A stretch of DNA of 64,000 bases. Source: JADLHS01 sp039806955 (GTDB taxonomy: Bacteria > Verrucomicrobiota > Verrucomicrobiia > Limisphaerales > JADLHS01). The position numbers and the translations under genes are program-made. The DNA lies in NCBI GenBank assembly GCA_039806955.1, contig JBDHQI010000018.1, positions 20,855 to 84,854 of the forward strand. The letters run 5' to 3'. A model generated the notes under the pieces. The model had not been told where the DNA came from. It ran no database searches and was given only the letters and a program-made list of their open reading frames with translations. The first letter of the stretch is position 1, and every line of letters starts with the position of its first letter. Positions 38,110 to 46,881 of the stretch are shown here, in pieces.

Positions 38110-38430
38110 TCAACTGACGGCAACAAGCGACACCGTTTCCTCGTCGCCTCCCCGCACCATTCCACTGGCGTGCGGATCCAGGCAGCGTTTGCCGTCCACC
38201 ACGAACAGGTAACGATGATGGCCGTGCTTGAGTTCCACACTCGTCATCCAGCGGCCGTCCGGAGTGCGGTGCAGGGGATTCGCTCCGAGATCCCAGTCAT
38301 TGAAATCGCCGATCAGCCTGACGTTTTCCGCATTCGGCGCATCGCAATAGAAGTTCACCCGGTGGAGCGGTCGGCGCGCCCCATATTTGCTCGGTGTGGA
38401 GAGTTGGCATTCAATCGTGGTCGTGTTCAT
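38110..38430 (-). CDS. isoamylase early-set/CBM48-like domain protein
   Basis: The 106-residue protein is essentially one beta-sandwich: VNFYCDAPNAENVRLIGDFN, WMTSVELKHGHHRYLFVVDG and the terminal KRCLDPHASGMVRGGDEET follow the glycogen-binding/CBM48 (AMPK-beta-like) pattern, including aromatic and Asn/Asp residues used for glucan contacts (GDFNDWD). Its start overlaps the stop of the Trx-like gene by four bases. Presence in an efflux operon is unusual; it may bind another protein or sugar signal rather than glycogen. The annotation is from pattern, not search. Confidence 0.75.
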   Translation of the reverse strand: MNTTTIECQLSTPSKYGARRPLHRVNFYCDAPNAENVRLIGDFNDWDLGANPLHRTPDGRWMTSVELKHGHHRYLFVVDGKRCLDPHASGMVRGGDEETVSLVAVS

Positions 38431-38822
38431 AGCTGTGGCAGTTGTTGGTCAGTCGAACGGCATGACGCGTCGTCGGCGCCCGGAAAAAGGGATTGAAGTT
38501 TTGTCAGGATGGCTTCACGGCTGGCCGTGCCGACCATGCGCGCACAAACCTTGCCGCCGAGGAAAAACAGTAACGTGGGAATGGACTGAATCCCAAACCA
38601 GAGGCTGAGTTCCGGCTGATCATCGGCATTGATGCGAACGACTTTGAACTCGCCCGTGCCGACGGCCATTACTTCGTCCAACACCCCATCCAGAACCTGA
38701 CAGGGCTGACTCCAACCCGCAGTGAACTCCACCAAGACCATCTGATTCGAGCCCAAGACTTCCGCTTCGAAGGTCTTTTCATTGACCTCCACAATCCCGG
38801 ATTGAGCTTTTGTCTTGTTCAT
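38427..38822 (-). CDS. thioredoxin-fold protein with WSQPC instead of WCGPC
   Basis: The 131-residue product has the thioredoxin beta-alpha-beta core (VLVEFTAGWSQPCQVLDGVL), the cis-proline motif QSIPTLLFFLGG and the closing helix. The redox motif WCGPC is changed to W37-S38-Q39-P40-C41: the nucleophilic Cys is Ser, while the second Cys is kept, with further Cys at 92 in GKVCARMV. Disulfide reduction of the standard kind is therefore unlikely; chaperone, sensor or monothiol functions are possible. It is the first gene behind the sigma-54 promoter and overlaps the CBM48-like gene. Confidence 0.85.
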   Translation of the reverse strand: MNKTKAQSGIVEVNEKTFEAEVLGSNQMVLVEFTAGWSQPCQVLDGVLDEVMAVGTGEFKVVRINADDQPELSLWFGIQSIPTLLFFLGGKVCARMVGTASREAILTKLQSLFPGADDASCRSTDQQLPQL

Positions 38823-38856
38823 AATCTCGACTCGAATTCAGTTCCGATTGCAACTT

Positions 38857-38874
38857 TGCACCGAGCGTGCCAAG
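38857..38874 (-). promoter_or_regulatory. sigma-54 promoter of the Trx-like/efflux operon
   Basis: The minus-strand text CTTGGCACGCTCGGTGCA contains TGGCACG-N4-GTGCA with GG-N10-GC spacing (GG at 38871-38870, GC at 38859-38858), one base from the consensus TGGCACG-N4-TTGCA. Transcription should start about 12 bases downstream, giving a leader of roughly 24 bases to the ATG at 38822. Confidence 0.85.
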
Positions 38875-38891
38875 GATTAACTATTCTTCGT

Positions 38892-38905
38892 AACATACTT
38901 ATGTT
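38892..38905. promoter_or_regulatory. candidate operator palindrome in the divergent intergenic region
   Basis: The sequence AACATACTTATGTT has perfect six-base arms around CT. It lies about 27 bases upstream of the -24 element and 29 bases before the activator ATG, inside a 111-base divergent gap. That is close for an enhancer site but possible, and it could also be an autoregulatory operator for the divergent gene. Confidence 0.45.
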
Positions 38906-38933
38906 CAATACTTAGGAATAACAATGCCGCCGA

Positions 38934-40637
<1,704 letters not shown>

Positions 40638-40937
40638 ATTGCGCCCTGGCTCAGAGACTCCGGGAGGGCGGTTTGACGCGGGCGGCTTTGGATTTGCGGG
40701 AGTCCCGCTCACGTCGCGCCTGGATCCAGCTCCGCATCAGTGGGCCATGCGAACCGGAAATCCGTTCTGGCACTGACTCCCACCGATCGCGCGGCCGCTC
40801 GGCTCAACCGTGGTCGTGATGAAACATCCCCGCCACAAGCCAATAAATGCGGTGGAATTTCGGATGACAGCAACAGCGGCGGGTTTAATATCCGTTGGCA
40901 CTAGAACCAACACCGGCAGTTTACCTTTGCGCCAATT
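40638..40937. other. intergenic region after the activator, nothing supported
   Basis: No frame here has a convincing product; the frame after the activator stop (LTRAALDLRESRSRRAWIQL) is short, overlaps the gene end and has no family. No hairpin with T-run or sigma-54 site was found, although TTGGCAC occurs at 40902 without a matching GC. Confidence 0.5.
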
Positions 40938-41282
40938 ATGAAACACTACACTGATAAAGAACTGGCTGGCCGCTTGTTGGCAAAACGATGTCATAACAGT
41001 CGGGAGTCTTTGGGATATTTCGCGTCGCGGAACCGATTGCGGATGATGCTCTCCCTCGCCTTGCTCGTCATTCTGTTTGCGGCGGGCGTGTTCGTACAAT
41101 CCATGTTGTTTTGCGGTTTCCTCATCGGTCTGGCGTTCGGCGTTTTCTTCCGGGATCGAGCCTGGCGTGACGCTCAGACGGCGGCTTGGTCATTTTATTC
41201 CCAAGTCATTGACTGGCCGAAGGTGAAACAACTGGCCAAAGGCGAACCCGCAGCCCGCCTAGACCCTGTAGCAACCGGGTAA
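40938..41282 (+). CDS. small membrane protein, two-helix
   Basis: The 114-residue product has an N-terminal basic stretch (MKHYTDKELAGRLLAKRCHN) and two adjacent hydrophobic helices (MMLSLALLVILFAAGVFVQS and LFCGFLIGLAFGVFFRD), then a soluble tail. I do not recognise it. A small gap of 48 bases separates it from the next membrane protein gene, so the two may form a pair. Confidence 0.65.
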   Translation: MKHYTDKELAGRLLAKRCHNSRESLGYFASRNRLRMMLSLALLVILFAAGVFVQSMLFCGFLIGLAFGVFFRDRAWRDAQTAAWSFYSQVIDWPKVKQLAKGEPAARLDPVATG

Positions 41283-41330
41283 TTCTCCTTTCACCACTGA
41301 CTGATAACCTCACCAAAACAACACTGCCGC

Positions 41331-41678
41331 ATGAGCATCATTCCGTTCTTTCTCCTTCCGCTGGCGGGATATTTTGTCCCGCTGGGGATTGGACTGGCGG
41401 TGGCCTTGGCGTTGTTCAAGCACCGGCTCACACGCGACATGACCATCTCCTGCCGCGTCGCCATCGGCCTGTGGCTGGCTTGGACGTTCACGTTTCAAAA
41501 CAAGCCCATAAGCAATTTGGTGATTGAGCCTTTGCTTTTGGCAGCGGCGATTTTGGTGGTGGAAGTGATCCGTCTGGCCGTTGAGCGGAGCGGCGGCATC
41601 AAGACCGGAACTTTGGGCGCGCTGAACATCGGCGTCGCTTTCAGCATTTTGCTGGGTGTGCCGTCAATCCCGGATTAG
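41331..41678 (+). CDS. small membrane protein, four-helix
   Basis: The 115-residue product is mostly hydrophobic: FFLLPLAGYFVPLGIGLAVA, a second span around VAIGLWLAWTFTF, a third at LVIEPLLLAAAILVVEVIRL, and a last short span (LGALNIGVAFSILLG). No family is recognised. It follows the preceding membrane gene closely and is followed by a very short exported frame. Confidence 0.65.
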   Translation: MSIIPFFLLPLAGYFVPLGIGLAVALALFKHRLTRDMTISCRVAIGLWLAWTFTFQNKPISNLVIEPLLLAAAILVVEVIRLAVERSGGIKTGTLGALNIGVAFSILLGVPSIPD

Positions 41679-41712
41679 CCATGTCCAATCCAAGCAAAAC
41701 TAAAACCTGATT

Positions 41713-41838
41713 ATGAAACGCACCCGAATCATGCTGGTTCTGTCGTTGGCGCTGCTGTGGCCGGTTTTTTCCCACAGCCAGACGCAGTTTTTTCACGTTG
41801 ATTTTATCGGCTCGCCCCCGCCGCATCGTAAATCGTAA
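41713..41838 (+). CDS. 41-residue exported peptide or truncated secreted protein
   Basis: An ATG at 41713 opens a 41-residue product: a clear signal peptide (MKRTRIMLVLSLALLWPVFS, then HSQTQ) and a 17-residue mature end. The stop codon TAA falls inside a 7-base tandem repeat (TCGTAAA), so the gene may have been cut short by repeat expansion or be a natural short peptide. It lies 35 bases after the four-helix protein gene and is in the same direction. Confidence 0.5.
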   Translation: MKRTRIMLVLSLALLWPVFSHSQTQFFHVDFIGSPPPHRKS

Positions 41839-41850
41839 ATCGTAAATCGT
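41826..41850. repeat. heptamer tandem repeat CGTAAAT
   Basis: Three full copies of CGTAAAT (41827-41833, 41834-41840, 41841-41847) and a fourth partial copy occur in a row. Each copy carries TAA, so the repeat can place a stop in more than one frame. It ends the short exported frame. Confidence 0.8.
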
Positions 41851-41902
41851 GACCTCTGAAAAAGCCTGTTTGAGTTGTTAATTTTGATGTCACCGAGATT
41901 TT

Positions 41903-42184
41903 TTAGTGTGAAAATACTCTACCCAACTGAAAACCACGGCGCTTGGGTGCCGCGCGGGCGGATATCTCTGCCCGGCGGCGGTCGTAGCCTTTGGCCTCCG
42001 CGCCGCATTGGGGACAGCGCTCCAGCCTCCAGACCTCGTCGGTGTGTTCAATCTGCAAGTCCACTTGGCTTTGAGCCTTGTCGAATACGCATTCCGTGAC
42101 TCGCCACTTGAGTCCCAATCCCAACAGTTCGCCAAAAAGTTTTCCGGGGTCATTTGCCCAGAGCTTGCCCTTTACAGAACCCAT
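41903..42184 (-). pseudogene. truncated ISL3-family transposase, N-terminal fragment
   Basis: The 93-residue minus-strand frame reads KLFGELLGLGLKWRVTECVF and then VWRLERCPQCGAEAKGYDRR, the N-terminal zinc-finger part of ISL3-type transposases ('CPxCG...YD.R..RxWRHL'). The text then leaves the family and ends 20 residues later; no catalytic core follows. No inverted repeats were recognised. It is a second, different IS remnant in the window. Confidence 0.8.
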
Positions 42185-42211
42185 TACCCACCGAAAACGT
42201 CAGAGAACCAT

Positions 42212-42242
42212 AAAAAAAGAGCCGCTCCGAAGAGCGGCTCTT
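42212..42242 (-). terminator. intrinsic terminator with UUCG tetraloop after PEP-CTERM gene 2
   Basis: On the minus strand an 11-bp stem (AAGAGCCGCTC and GAGCGGCTCTT) closes a TTCG loop and is followed by a run of T (seven A on the plus strand at 42212-42218). C(UUCG)G is an unusually stable loop, so this is a strong terminator. An identical copy ends the other PEP-CTERM gene. Confidence 0.93.
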
Positions 42243-42259
42243 GAAAGAAACCGATTAGA

Positions 42260-42859
42260 TTACTTGCGGCGGCGGAAGATCAATAGTGCCGCAGCGCCCA
42301 GCCCGGCCAAGGCCATGCTGGTCGGCTCGGGAACGATATGGAGGACGAACCCACCTGCCGGGGCGTTCAACCGGGCCGGAACAGTAGGCGGTATTCCCAC
42401 TGGATTACCTGTTGAAGCCAACTCCCAAATTGTCGAATAGCCAACATAAGCAGCTTGCGAACCCAATGCTGCTTCGTACGAATCAAACCCGCCTGTCCAA
42501 CCACGCAGCACTAATGCTACCCCACCGCCGGGAGTGCTCACATTCACAGTGGCAACGCCACCGAAAAAAAGTCCAGGGACTGCATGGAAATCGGTAATTC
42601 CATTGGCAGTGGTATACTGAGTCACCTGTGTAGCAACAGGTAAAAACAGGTTCAGATCCGTAGTTCCCAACGGCGCCCAAAGCAGTTGCACATAGGCCCC
42701 ACTATCGGCTGTGAGGCCTACGTTGACCGGGGGCTCATCTGGAGTATTGGCAATCTTTACTGTCGTGGCAGCTGTATTTGCAAATACAACTGTACCTTGA
42801 GCAAAGGAACCTGTTGCGAATGCAACGATTCCAATCATAGCTATCAATGTTCTCTTCAT
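42260..42859 (-). CDS. PEP-CTERM secreted protein, copy 2
   Basis: The 199-residue product has a signal peptide (MKRTLIAMIGIVAFATGSFA) and a C-terminal PEP-CTERM sorting tail: VPEPTSMALAGLGAAALLIF followed by RRRK. Such tails are recognised by an exosortase in the inner membrane and the protein goes to the envelope or extracellular matrix. The body is a beta-rich domain (VQLLWAPLGTTDLNLFLPVA, GGGVALVLRGWTGGFDSYEA). Its last codons and terminator are nearly identical to the paralogue at 44448-45032, though the bodies differ. It follows the chimeric secreted gene by 47 bases. Confidence 0.9.
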   Translation of the reverse strand: MKRTLIAMIGIVAFATGSFAQGTVVFANTAATTVKIANTPDEPPVNVGLTADSGAYVQLLWAPLGTTDLNLFLPVATQVTQYTTANGITDFHAVPGLFFGGVATVNVSTPGGGVALVLRGWTGGFDSYEAALGSQAAYVGYSTIWELASTGNPVGIPPTVPARLNAPAGGFVLHIVPEPTSMALAGLGAAALLIFRRRK

Positions 42860-42906
42860 ATACTTATTTAGTTTGTTGATTTGATTAGTGTTTCAAAATC
42901 TCTGAT

Positions 42907-43491
42907 TTATGGATTCAATGTAACCGTCCAGTTAAGGGACCCACCGACATTTTGATAAAAGAAGCCGTCAGCTACACCTATAGCCGGGCCATTCACATCG
43001 CCTGAATCCCAGCCGAAATCTTCGATAAATCCGCTTGGCACCCACTGGGAACCGTCCCATGTGAAAATTGAATCGCCGTCATTACCAACGGAGCTTCCAG
43101 GCACAGGTCCAGCAACAGGGATTTTATTTCCAAGCAAGGTTAACCCTGGAGCAATGGTAGTCGCTGTCACTCCTGTTTGAACTTCGCCAACGAAAGTGAT
43201 CGTTTGCGTCGAGGCGGGAGAAATAAAGAAACCTTTCCCGATGGACAAGTCTACCTGTGCGTCCCAACCGAATCCCGTGTAGAAGGTAGACGCATTGAAC
43301 TGCGTTCCATCCCATGTAAAAATACTGTCGTCCTCATTGCCGACTGTGGATCCTGGCCGGGTGTCGTCGAAGTTGACAAAATGTGCCTGAAGCGCAGGCA
43401 GGTAAGCCGCCGCCACCCCGAGGACCAACAACAGCGACAACCGCCAGAAAGAACGGTCAAAGATGGAATAGAATGCCGGCTTGACGGTCAT
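42907..43491 (-). CDS. chimeric secreted protein: TPR-protein-like N-terminus fused to VYS-family C-terminus
   Basis: From ATG 43491 the 194-residue product opens with a membrane anchor (FWRLSLLLVLGVAAAYLPAL, then QAHFVNFDD), text typical of N-termini of large TPR/glycosyltransferase-like membrane proteins of Verrucomicrobia. At about residue 47 it changes to TRPGSTVGNEDDSIFTWDGT, which continues as a family match to the second half of the neighbouring 213-residue protein (GFFISPASTQTITFVGEVQT; LLGNKIPVAGPVPGSSVGND). The usual N-terminal 'VYS-NIVGYVNV' section is missing. A longer start at 43590 is possible. Fusion by deletion or insertion is inferred. Confidence 0.7.
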   Translation of the reverse strand: MTVKPAFYSIFDRSFWRLSLLLVLGVAAAYLPALQAHFVNFDDTRPGSTVGNEDDSIFTWDGTQFNASTFYTGFGWDAQVDLSIGKGFFISPASTQTITFVGEVQTGVTATTIAPGLTLLGNKIPVAGPVPGSSVGNDGDSIFTWDGSQWVPSGFIEDFGWDSGDVNGPAIGVADGFFYQNVGGSLNWTVTLNP

Positions 43492-43591
43492 GGTTCGAAA
43501 GGTTTCATCTGCGGATTGAATGAAGGGACATCCGACGGCGAATGTCACCAACCAAGTTGCTCGATGTTCATGGCGCTGATTCCATCGCAAT

Positions 43592-44399
43592 CACTGTGAT
43601 CAACCGCCAGCCGCTTTGTCGCCTGGATCTTGTCCGTCGCGACAGCGTGCCGGCAATCATGCCCCCGGCCAGGCCATGGGTGCGCGTTACCTCGCGTGCC
43701 CGATGCAGACGCATCCGGATTTCCGGACCAATCCAGACAGCGACAATTGCGGAACTGTCCCTGCAAACCGTCATCGTGCCTCGCGATCTGCGCGCCATGC
43801 CGCCCGAATGGCTTCCCGCTTAACTTCAACTGGAGAAACGAGCCGCCCGTCGGCGGACTGAACCGGCTGAACCACAGCCATATCGTTTTCCACCAATTCA
43901 GCAACGCGCACCGCGCCATCCGGTTGCCGGCGAACGCCAAACGTGGCCGTGGACCGAAATAACTCCAGGCGTGTCAACCGCCCCGTATCATCCGCCGCCA
44001 ACTTCACGGTGCGATTATCCCACTGCAGGGCAAGTCTTCAAGGAAACTTCAAAGTTCTGTGGAACGTGAAATTGTCCTCAGCGTCAATGTGACCGCGCGG
44101 TTTAATGGCCAGACCACAGAAGCAGGCGAAGGAAGAACCACCGAGCAACCGAAACGCAGAGGACGGATGGAGCGGGCCGTCCCCGGCACGTCGCAGCCCC
44201 TCATGGGCCGACGGCGCGCGCGGAGTGACGCGCCCCACCTGTTGCAGCTCCCGGAATCCGAGGCCGCGCGCGAGGGCGCGAACGACCACCGCCCGCGCCG
44301 GCGATGCTCCGCCATTTCCCATTCCCTTGCCCTTGATTCCCGCGCCTTTCCGTTTACGTATGGTTTGCGACGCGGTGGAACGGAGCCCCTTCAAGGCAC
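43592..44399. other. long region without a confident gene, probable decayed coding sequence
   Basis: On the minus strand, two frames joined by a shift near 43795 read RLALQWDNRTVKLAADDTGR, then VRVAELVENDMAVVQPVQSA and SAIVAVWIGPEIRMRLHRA. This looks like real but broken coding sequence of no recognised family. Further left to 44399 a second frame (GRVTPRAPSAHEGLRRAGDG) is GC-rich and repeat-like. I see no start, terminator or RNA gene. It separates the two PEP-CTERM cassettes and may be the scar of an insertion between them. Confidence 0.4.
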
Positions 44400-44430
44400 A
44401 AAAAAAGAGCCGCTCCGAAGAGCGGCTCTT
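44400..44430 (-). terminator. intrinsic terminator with UUCG tetraloop after PEP-CTERM gene 1
   Basis: The 31 bases are identical to those at 42212-42242: same 11-bp stem, same TTCG loop, same T-run on the minus strand. The identity continues into the 3' end of the gene. Confidence 0.93.
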
Positions 44431-44447
44431 GAAAGAAACGGATTAGA

Positions 44448-45032
44448 TTACTTGCGGCGGCGGAAGATCAACAGTGCCGCAGCGCCCAGCCCGGCCAAGG
44501 CCATGCTGGTCGGCTCGGGAACGGCAATCACCATCCCAGCCGGGAACACAGTGTTCAGAATCGTCGGCAATCCCGGAGGCAGAGCCGTCGGATCGCCCGT
44601 GGCCGGCACGGAGAAGATCGCGCTATACCCGGTCGGAGCACCTTGGCTCACAGCTTCCGCCCATGTCGTAGCGGTTCCCAGCCAGCCGCGAACGACGAAG
44701 GCAACCCCACCTCCTGGGGAAATCCCAGGAACCGTGATTGTGCCACCAGAGAACCGGCCTGGCGCCAAGAACCGCGCTGAACCATCAGCAGTGATGTTCT
44801 GACTCGCTTCATTCAAGGTCGCCTGAAAGAGGCTCAACTCGGTGGTCCCGAGCGGGGCCCACAACAACTGCACGAAGCCGCCGTTTGCGGGAGCATCAAA
44901 AAGAGCTCCTCCATCACCGGGGTCAACCTGAACTTTGCTGGTCGCGAGATTGCTGAACGCCACCGTGCCTTGAGCGAAGGCCATGGTGCTGACGGCACCG
45001 ACAGCCATTAGTGTAATGAGGGTTTTTTTCAT
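44448..45032 (-). CDS. PEP-CTERM secreted protein, copy 1
   Basis: The 194-residue product resembles the copy at 42260-42859: signal peptide (MKKTLITLMAVGAVSTMAFA), a beta-rich domain (FVQLLWAPLGTTELSLFQAT; SPGGGVAFVVRGWLGTATTW) and the same tail, VPEPTSMALAGLGAAALLIF then RRRK. Body residues are related but far less conserved than the tail, so duplication was followed by divergence or the tail was homogenised. It follows its VYS-family partner by 37 bases. An exosortase is not in the window. Confidence 0.92.
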   Translation of the reverse strand: MKKTLITLMAVGAVSTMAFAQGTVAFSNLATSKVQVDPGDGGALFDAPANGGFVQLLWAPLGTTELSLFQATLNEASQNITADGSARFLAPGRFSGGTITVPGISPGGGVAFVVRGWLGTATTWAEAVSQGAPTGYSAIFSVPATGDPTALPPGLPTILNTVFPAGMVIAVPEPTSMALAGLGAAALLIFRRRK

Positions 45033-45069
45033 ATTTATGTATTTTTAGTTTGTTTCGACTAAATTGAGA

Positions 45070-45711
45070 TTACGGATTCAACGTGACTTCCCAGTTCAGG
45101 GCCGCCCCGGTGTTGTTGTAAAAGAAGCCTTCAGCCACCCCGATTGCAGGTCCGTTCGGATCAGCAGACGTCCAGCCTAGACCATCAAGATAATCGGTCG
45201 AACTCCAAGCGTTGCCATTCCAAGTAAACACGAAATCTCCGTCCTGTCCTACAGTTGAACCAGGATAATTTCCAGCGACTGGAACCTTGCTGCCCACCAA
45301 GCTCAATCCCGGAGACAACGTGGTACTCGATGTGCCGGTTTGAACTTCACCGACAAACGTGATCGTTTGATTGCTCGTCGCACGGACGAAGAAGCCTTGG
45401 CCTAAGTTTATATTTTTTGATTCTGTCCAGCCAAGCCCATCAAACCAGTCGGTAGTACTCCAAGATGTACCGGTCCAAGTCAGGCATATCGAGCCGTCGG
45501 AACTCCCGTCCGCGAGCTTCACGATATTCGCAATGTCATAATTCCCGTCGGAGGGTTTCAGGGGGTTTGACAAGAGCGCGTACTGGTTGGCGGCCAAGTC
45601 AACATTAACATATCCAACGATATTCAGAGAATATACATTGGACTGCGCTGTGGAGTACAGAGCTCCCGCCGCAATGAATGCTGCGGCTGCAAGTATTGTT
45701 TTTGTTCTCAT
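45070..45711 (-). CDS. secreted 'VYS-N-VGYVNV' family protein of Verrucomicrobia
   Basis: The 213-residue product has a signal peptide (MRTKTILAAAAFIAAGALYS) and the family opening QSNVYSLNIVGYVNVDLAAN. Two similar beta-rich halves follow, each with a W-containing 'TWTGTSW' or 'TWNGNAW' strand, a 'DGLGWT' turn and a GFF segment (QGFFVRATSNQTITFVGEVQ; EGFFYNNTGAALNWEVTLNP). The family is common in Verrucomicrobia and of unknown role; envelope or matrix protein is the likely fate. It starts the cassette with the PEP-CTERM gene and lies behind an AT-rich promoter region. Confidence 0.85.
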   Translation of the reverse strand: MRTKTILAAAAFIAAGALYSTAQSNVYSLNIVGYVNVDLAANQYALLSNPLKPSDGNYDIANIVKLADGSSDGSICLTWTGTSWSTTDWFDGLGWTESKNINLGQGFFVRATSNQTITFVGEVQTGTSSTTLSPGLSLVGSKVPVAGNYPGSTVGQDGDFVFTWNGNAWSSTDYLDGLGWTSADPNGPAIGVAEGFFYNNTGAALNWEVTLNP

Positions 45712-46032
45712 AGTTTTATGGTTTTTAGTTACCGTGCGCGTTGACTATCTCAGAAGGGGGACAAGCCGTCAATAAAATTATGGATTTTTTTGAACAATTT
45801 TTCACTTCGTTTTTACAAACATAAATTCCTGATTGTAAGTCACTTGCCGTTTTTATCTCAATAATCAGCCATCGTTTCCGTCACTAAAATTCCGTTGTAA
45901 GGGGGACAAGGAATGAATTTTCAGGATGTTTCCAGTGAGCGCGTTCAGTCAGGAACAAAAGCCCGGAGTTACCATTGCCAAGTCTAACCGCACGATACCC
46001 GAATCTATCAGTGAATCATGAAACCAAACAAC
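45712..46032. other. AT-rich promoter region with two copies of a 12-base motif
   Basis: The minus strand carries CTTGTCCCCCTT at 45765-45754 and 45910-45899, 145 bases apart in direct orientation upstream of the VYS-family start codon. Otherwise the region is AT-rich and noncoding, and the right end (from about 45955) lies just before the 46033 gene end. Confidence 0.5.
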
Positions 46033-46812
46033 TCACCGCAGCGGCGGCAGCGGCGGAAGGGGCGGCATGCGACCCGCCTCCACTGCATCCCGAGTGCGTT
46101 CGCGCTCCACTTCAATCAAGGCTCGCTGCGCTTCGGGAGAGAGGGTGCGCGCATCAACCTGGTTTCCATCCGATCCACTGCCCCTGCCGCTCACAGTGCT
46201 TCCCGCGCGCAAGGGACGAGCGGGCAGGGAGTTGGCCTTGTCAACAGCGGTAACGCCCGCGCCACCGGCACCTGCCGTGGTGCGTGGCGCCGGAACGCCC
46301 GGCAGGTTGGGACGCGCGCCGGGCGCGGCATTGGCTGGCGGAGTGGCGATGGCGGGACCAGGCGCGGGCTTCGCTCCATCATCCTTCAGGTTCAAGGAAA
46401 CCAATTCGCCTTGATTCTTGAGACTAACGGTTCCGGCGTACGCATCCATGGCCACAATTTCAACGGCGCCTTCCTGCTGGCCCACCTCCATTACCAAAGC
46501 CTTTTCTTTGGCCGGGTCGGGCGCTTTGGCGGCAATCTTTACTTTTAATAACACTTGGGGGCGTCCGAGAATCGTACTGAACCCCTGCAACTCGATGCCC
46601 GGTGCTGGATTGGGGGTGGAGGCCGGGGGCGCGTTGGTCGCCACCGGCGGAGTCTTCAAACCAAAGACATTCCGCCCCGCAATGGCGTCGTAGGGCGGTT
46701 GCTCCGTCAATGCGGTAACCGCGCTGATCGTGCTGATCGTGCTGACCAAAACGCCCAGCCCCACGGCGCTTCGCTTGAGGCCAGTCAGCGGGAATCCAAA
46801 GTTGCGTTTCAT
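46033..46812 (-). CDS. GspC/PilP-like periplasmic protein with Pro/Ala-rich tail
   Basis: The 259-residue product has an N-terminal signal-anchor (GLKRSAVGLGVLVSTISTIS), then YDAIAGRNVFGLKTPP, an opening much like GspC/PilP 'HR-type' domains of type II secretion and type IV pilus systems. A beta segment follows (GFSTILGRPQVLLKVKIAAK, VGQQEGAVEIVAMDAYAGTV), then a long low-complexity tail ending LPPLPPLR. No secretin or other secretion gene is in the window, so the assignment is weak. The STISTIS stretch comes from a short DNA repeat at about 46727-46740. Confidence 0.5.
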   Translation of the reverse strand: MKRNFGFPLTGLKRSAVGLGVLVSTISTISAVTALTEQPPYDAIAGRNVFGLKTPPVATNAPPASTPNPAPGIELQGFSTILGRPQVLLKVKIAAKAPDPAKEKALVMEVGQQEGAVEIVAMDAYAGTVSLKNQGELVSLNLKDDGAKPAPGPAIATPPANAAPGARPNLPGVPAPRTTAGAGGAGVTAVDKANSLPARPLRAGSTVSGRGSGSDGNQVDARTLSPEAQRALIEVERERTRDAVEAGRMPPLPPLPPLR

Positions 46813-46881
46813 ATCAGAACCTTAATCGTACTAACATCGGAACACCACGCGGAATTTTTGGTTGCGCACGTGATCATCGAA

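Noticed and set aside
40902..40920. TTGGCAC as a third sigma-54 promoter
   Set aside because: The GC dinucleotide required ten bases after GG is absent (AA is found).
41826..41850. CRISPR-like repeat
   Set aside because: Only a 7-base unit in direct tandem without spacers.
44038..44394. 118-codon minus-strand frame as a gene
   Set aside because: GC-rich, repeat-like text without family, start signal or neighbours; kept only as part of an unresolved region.
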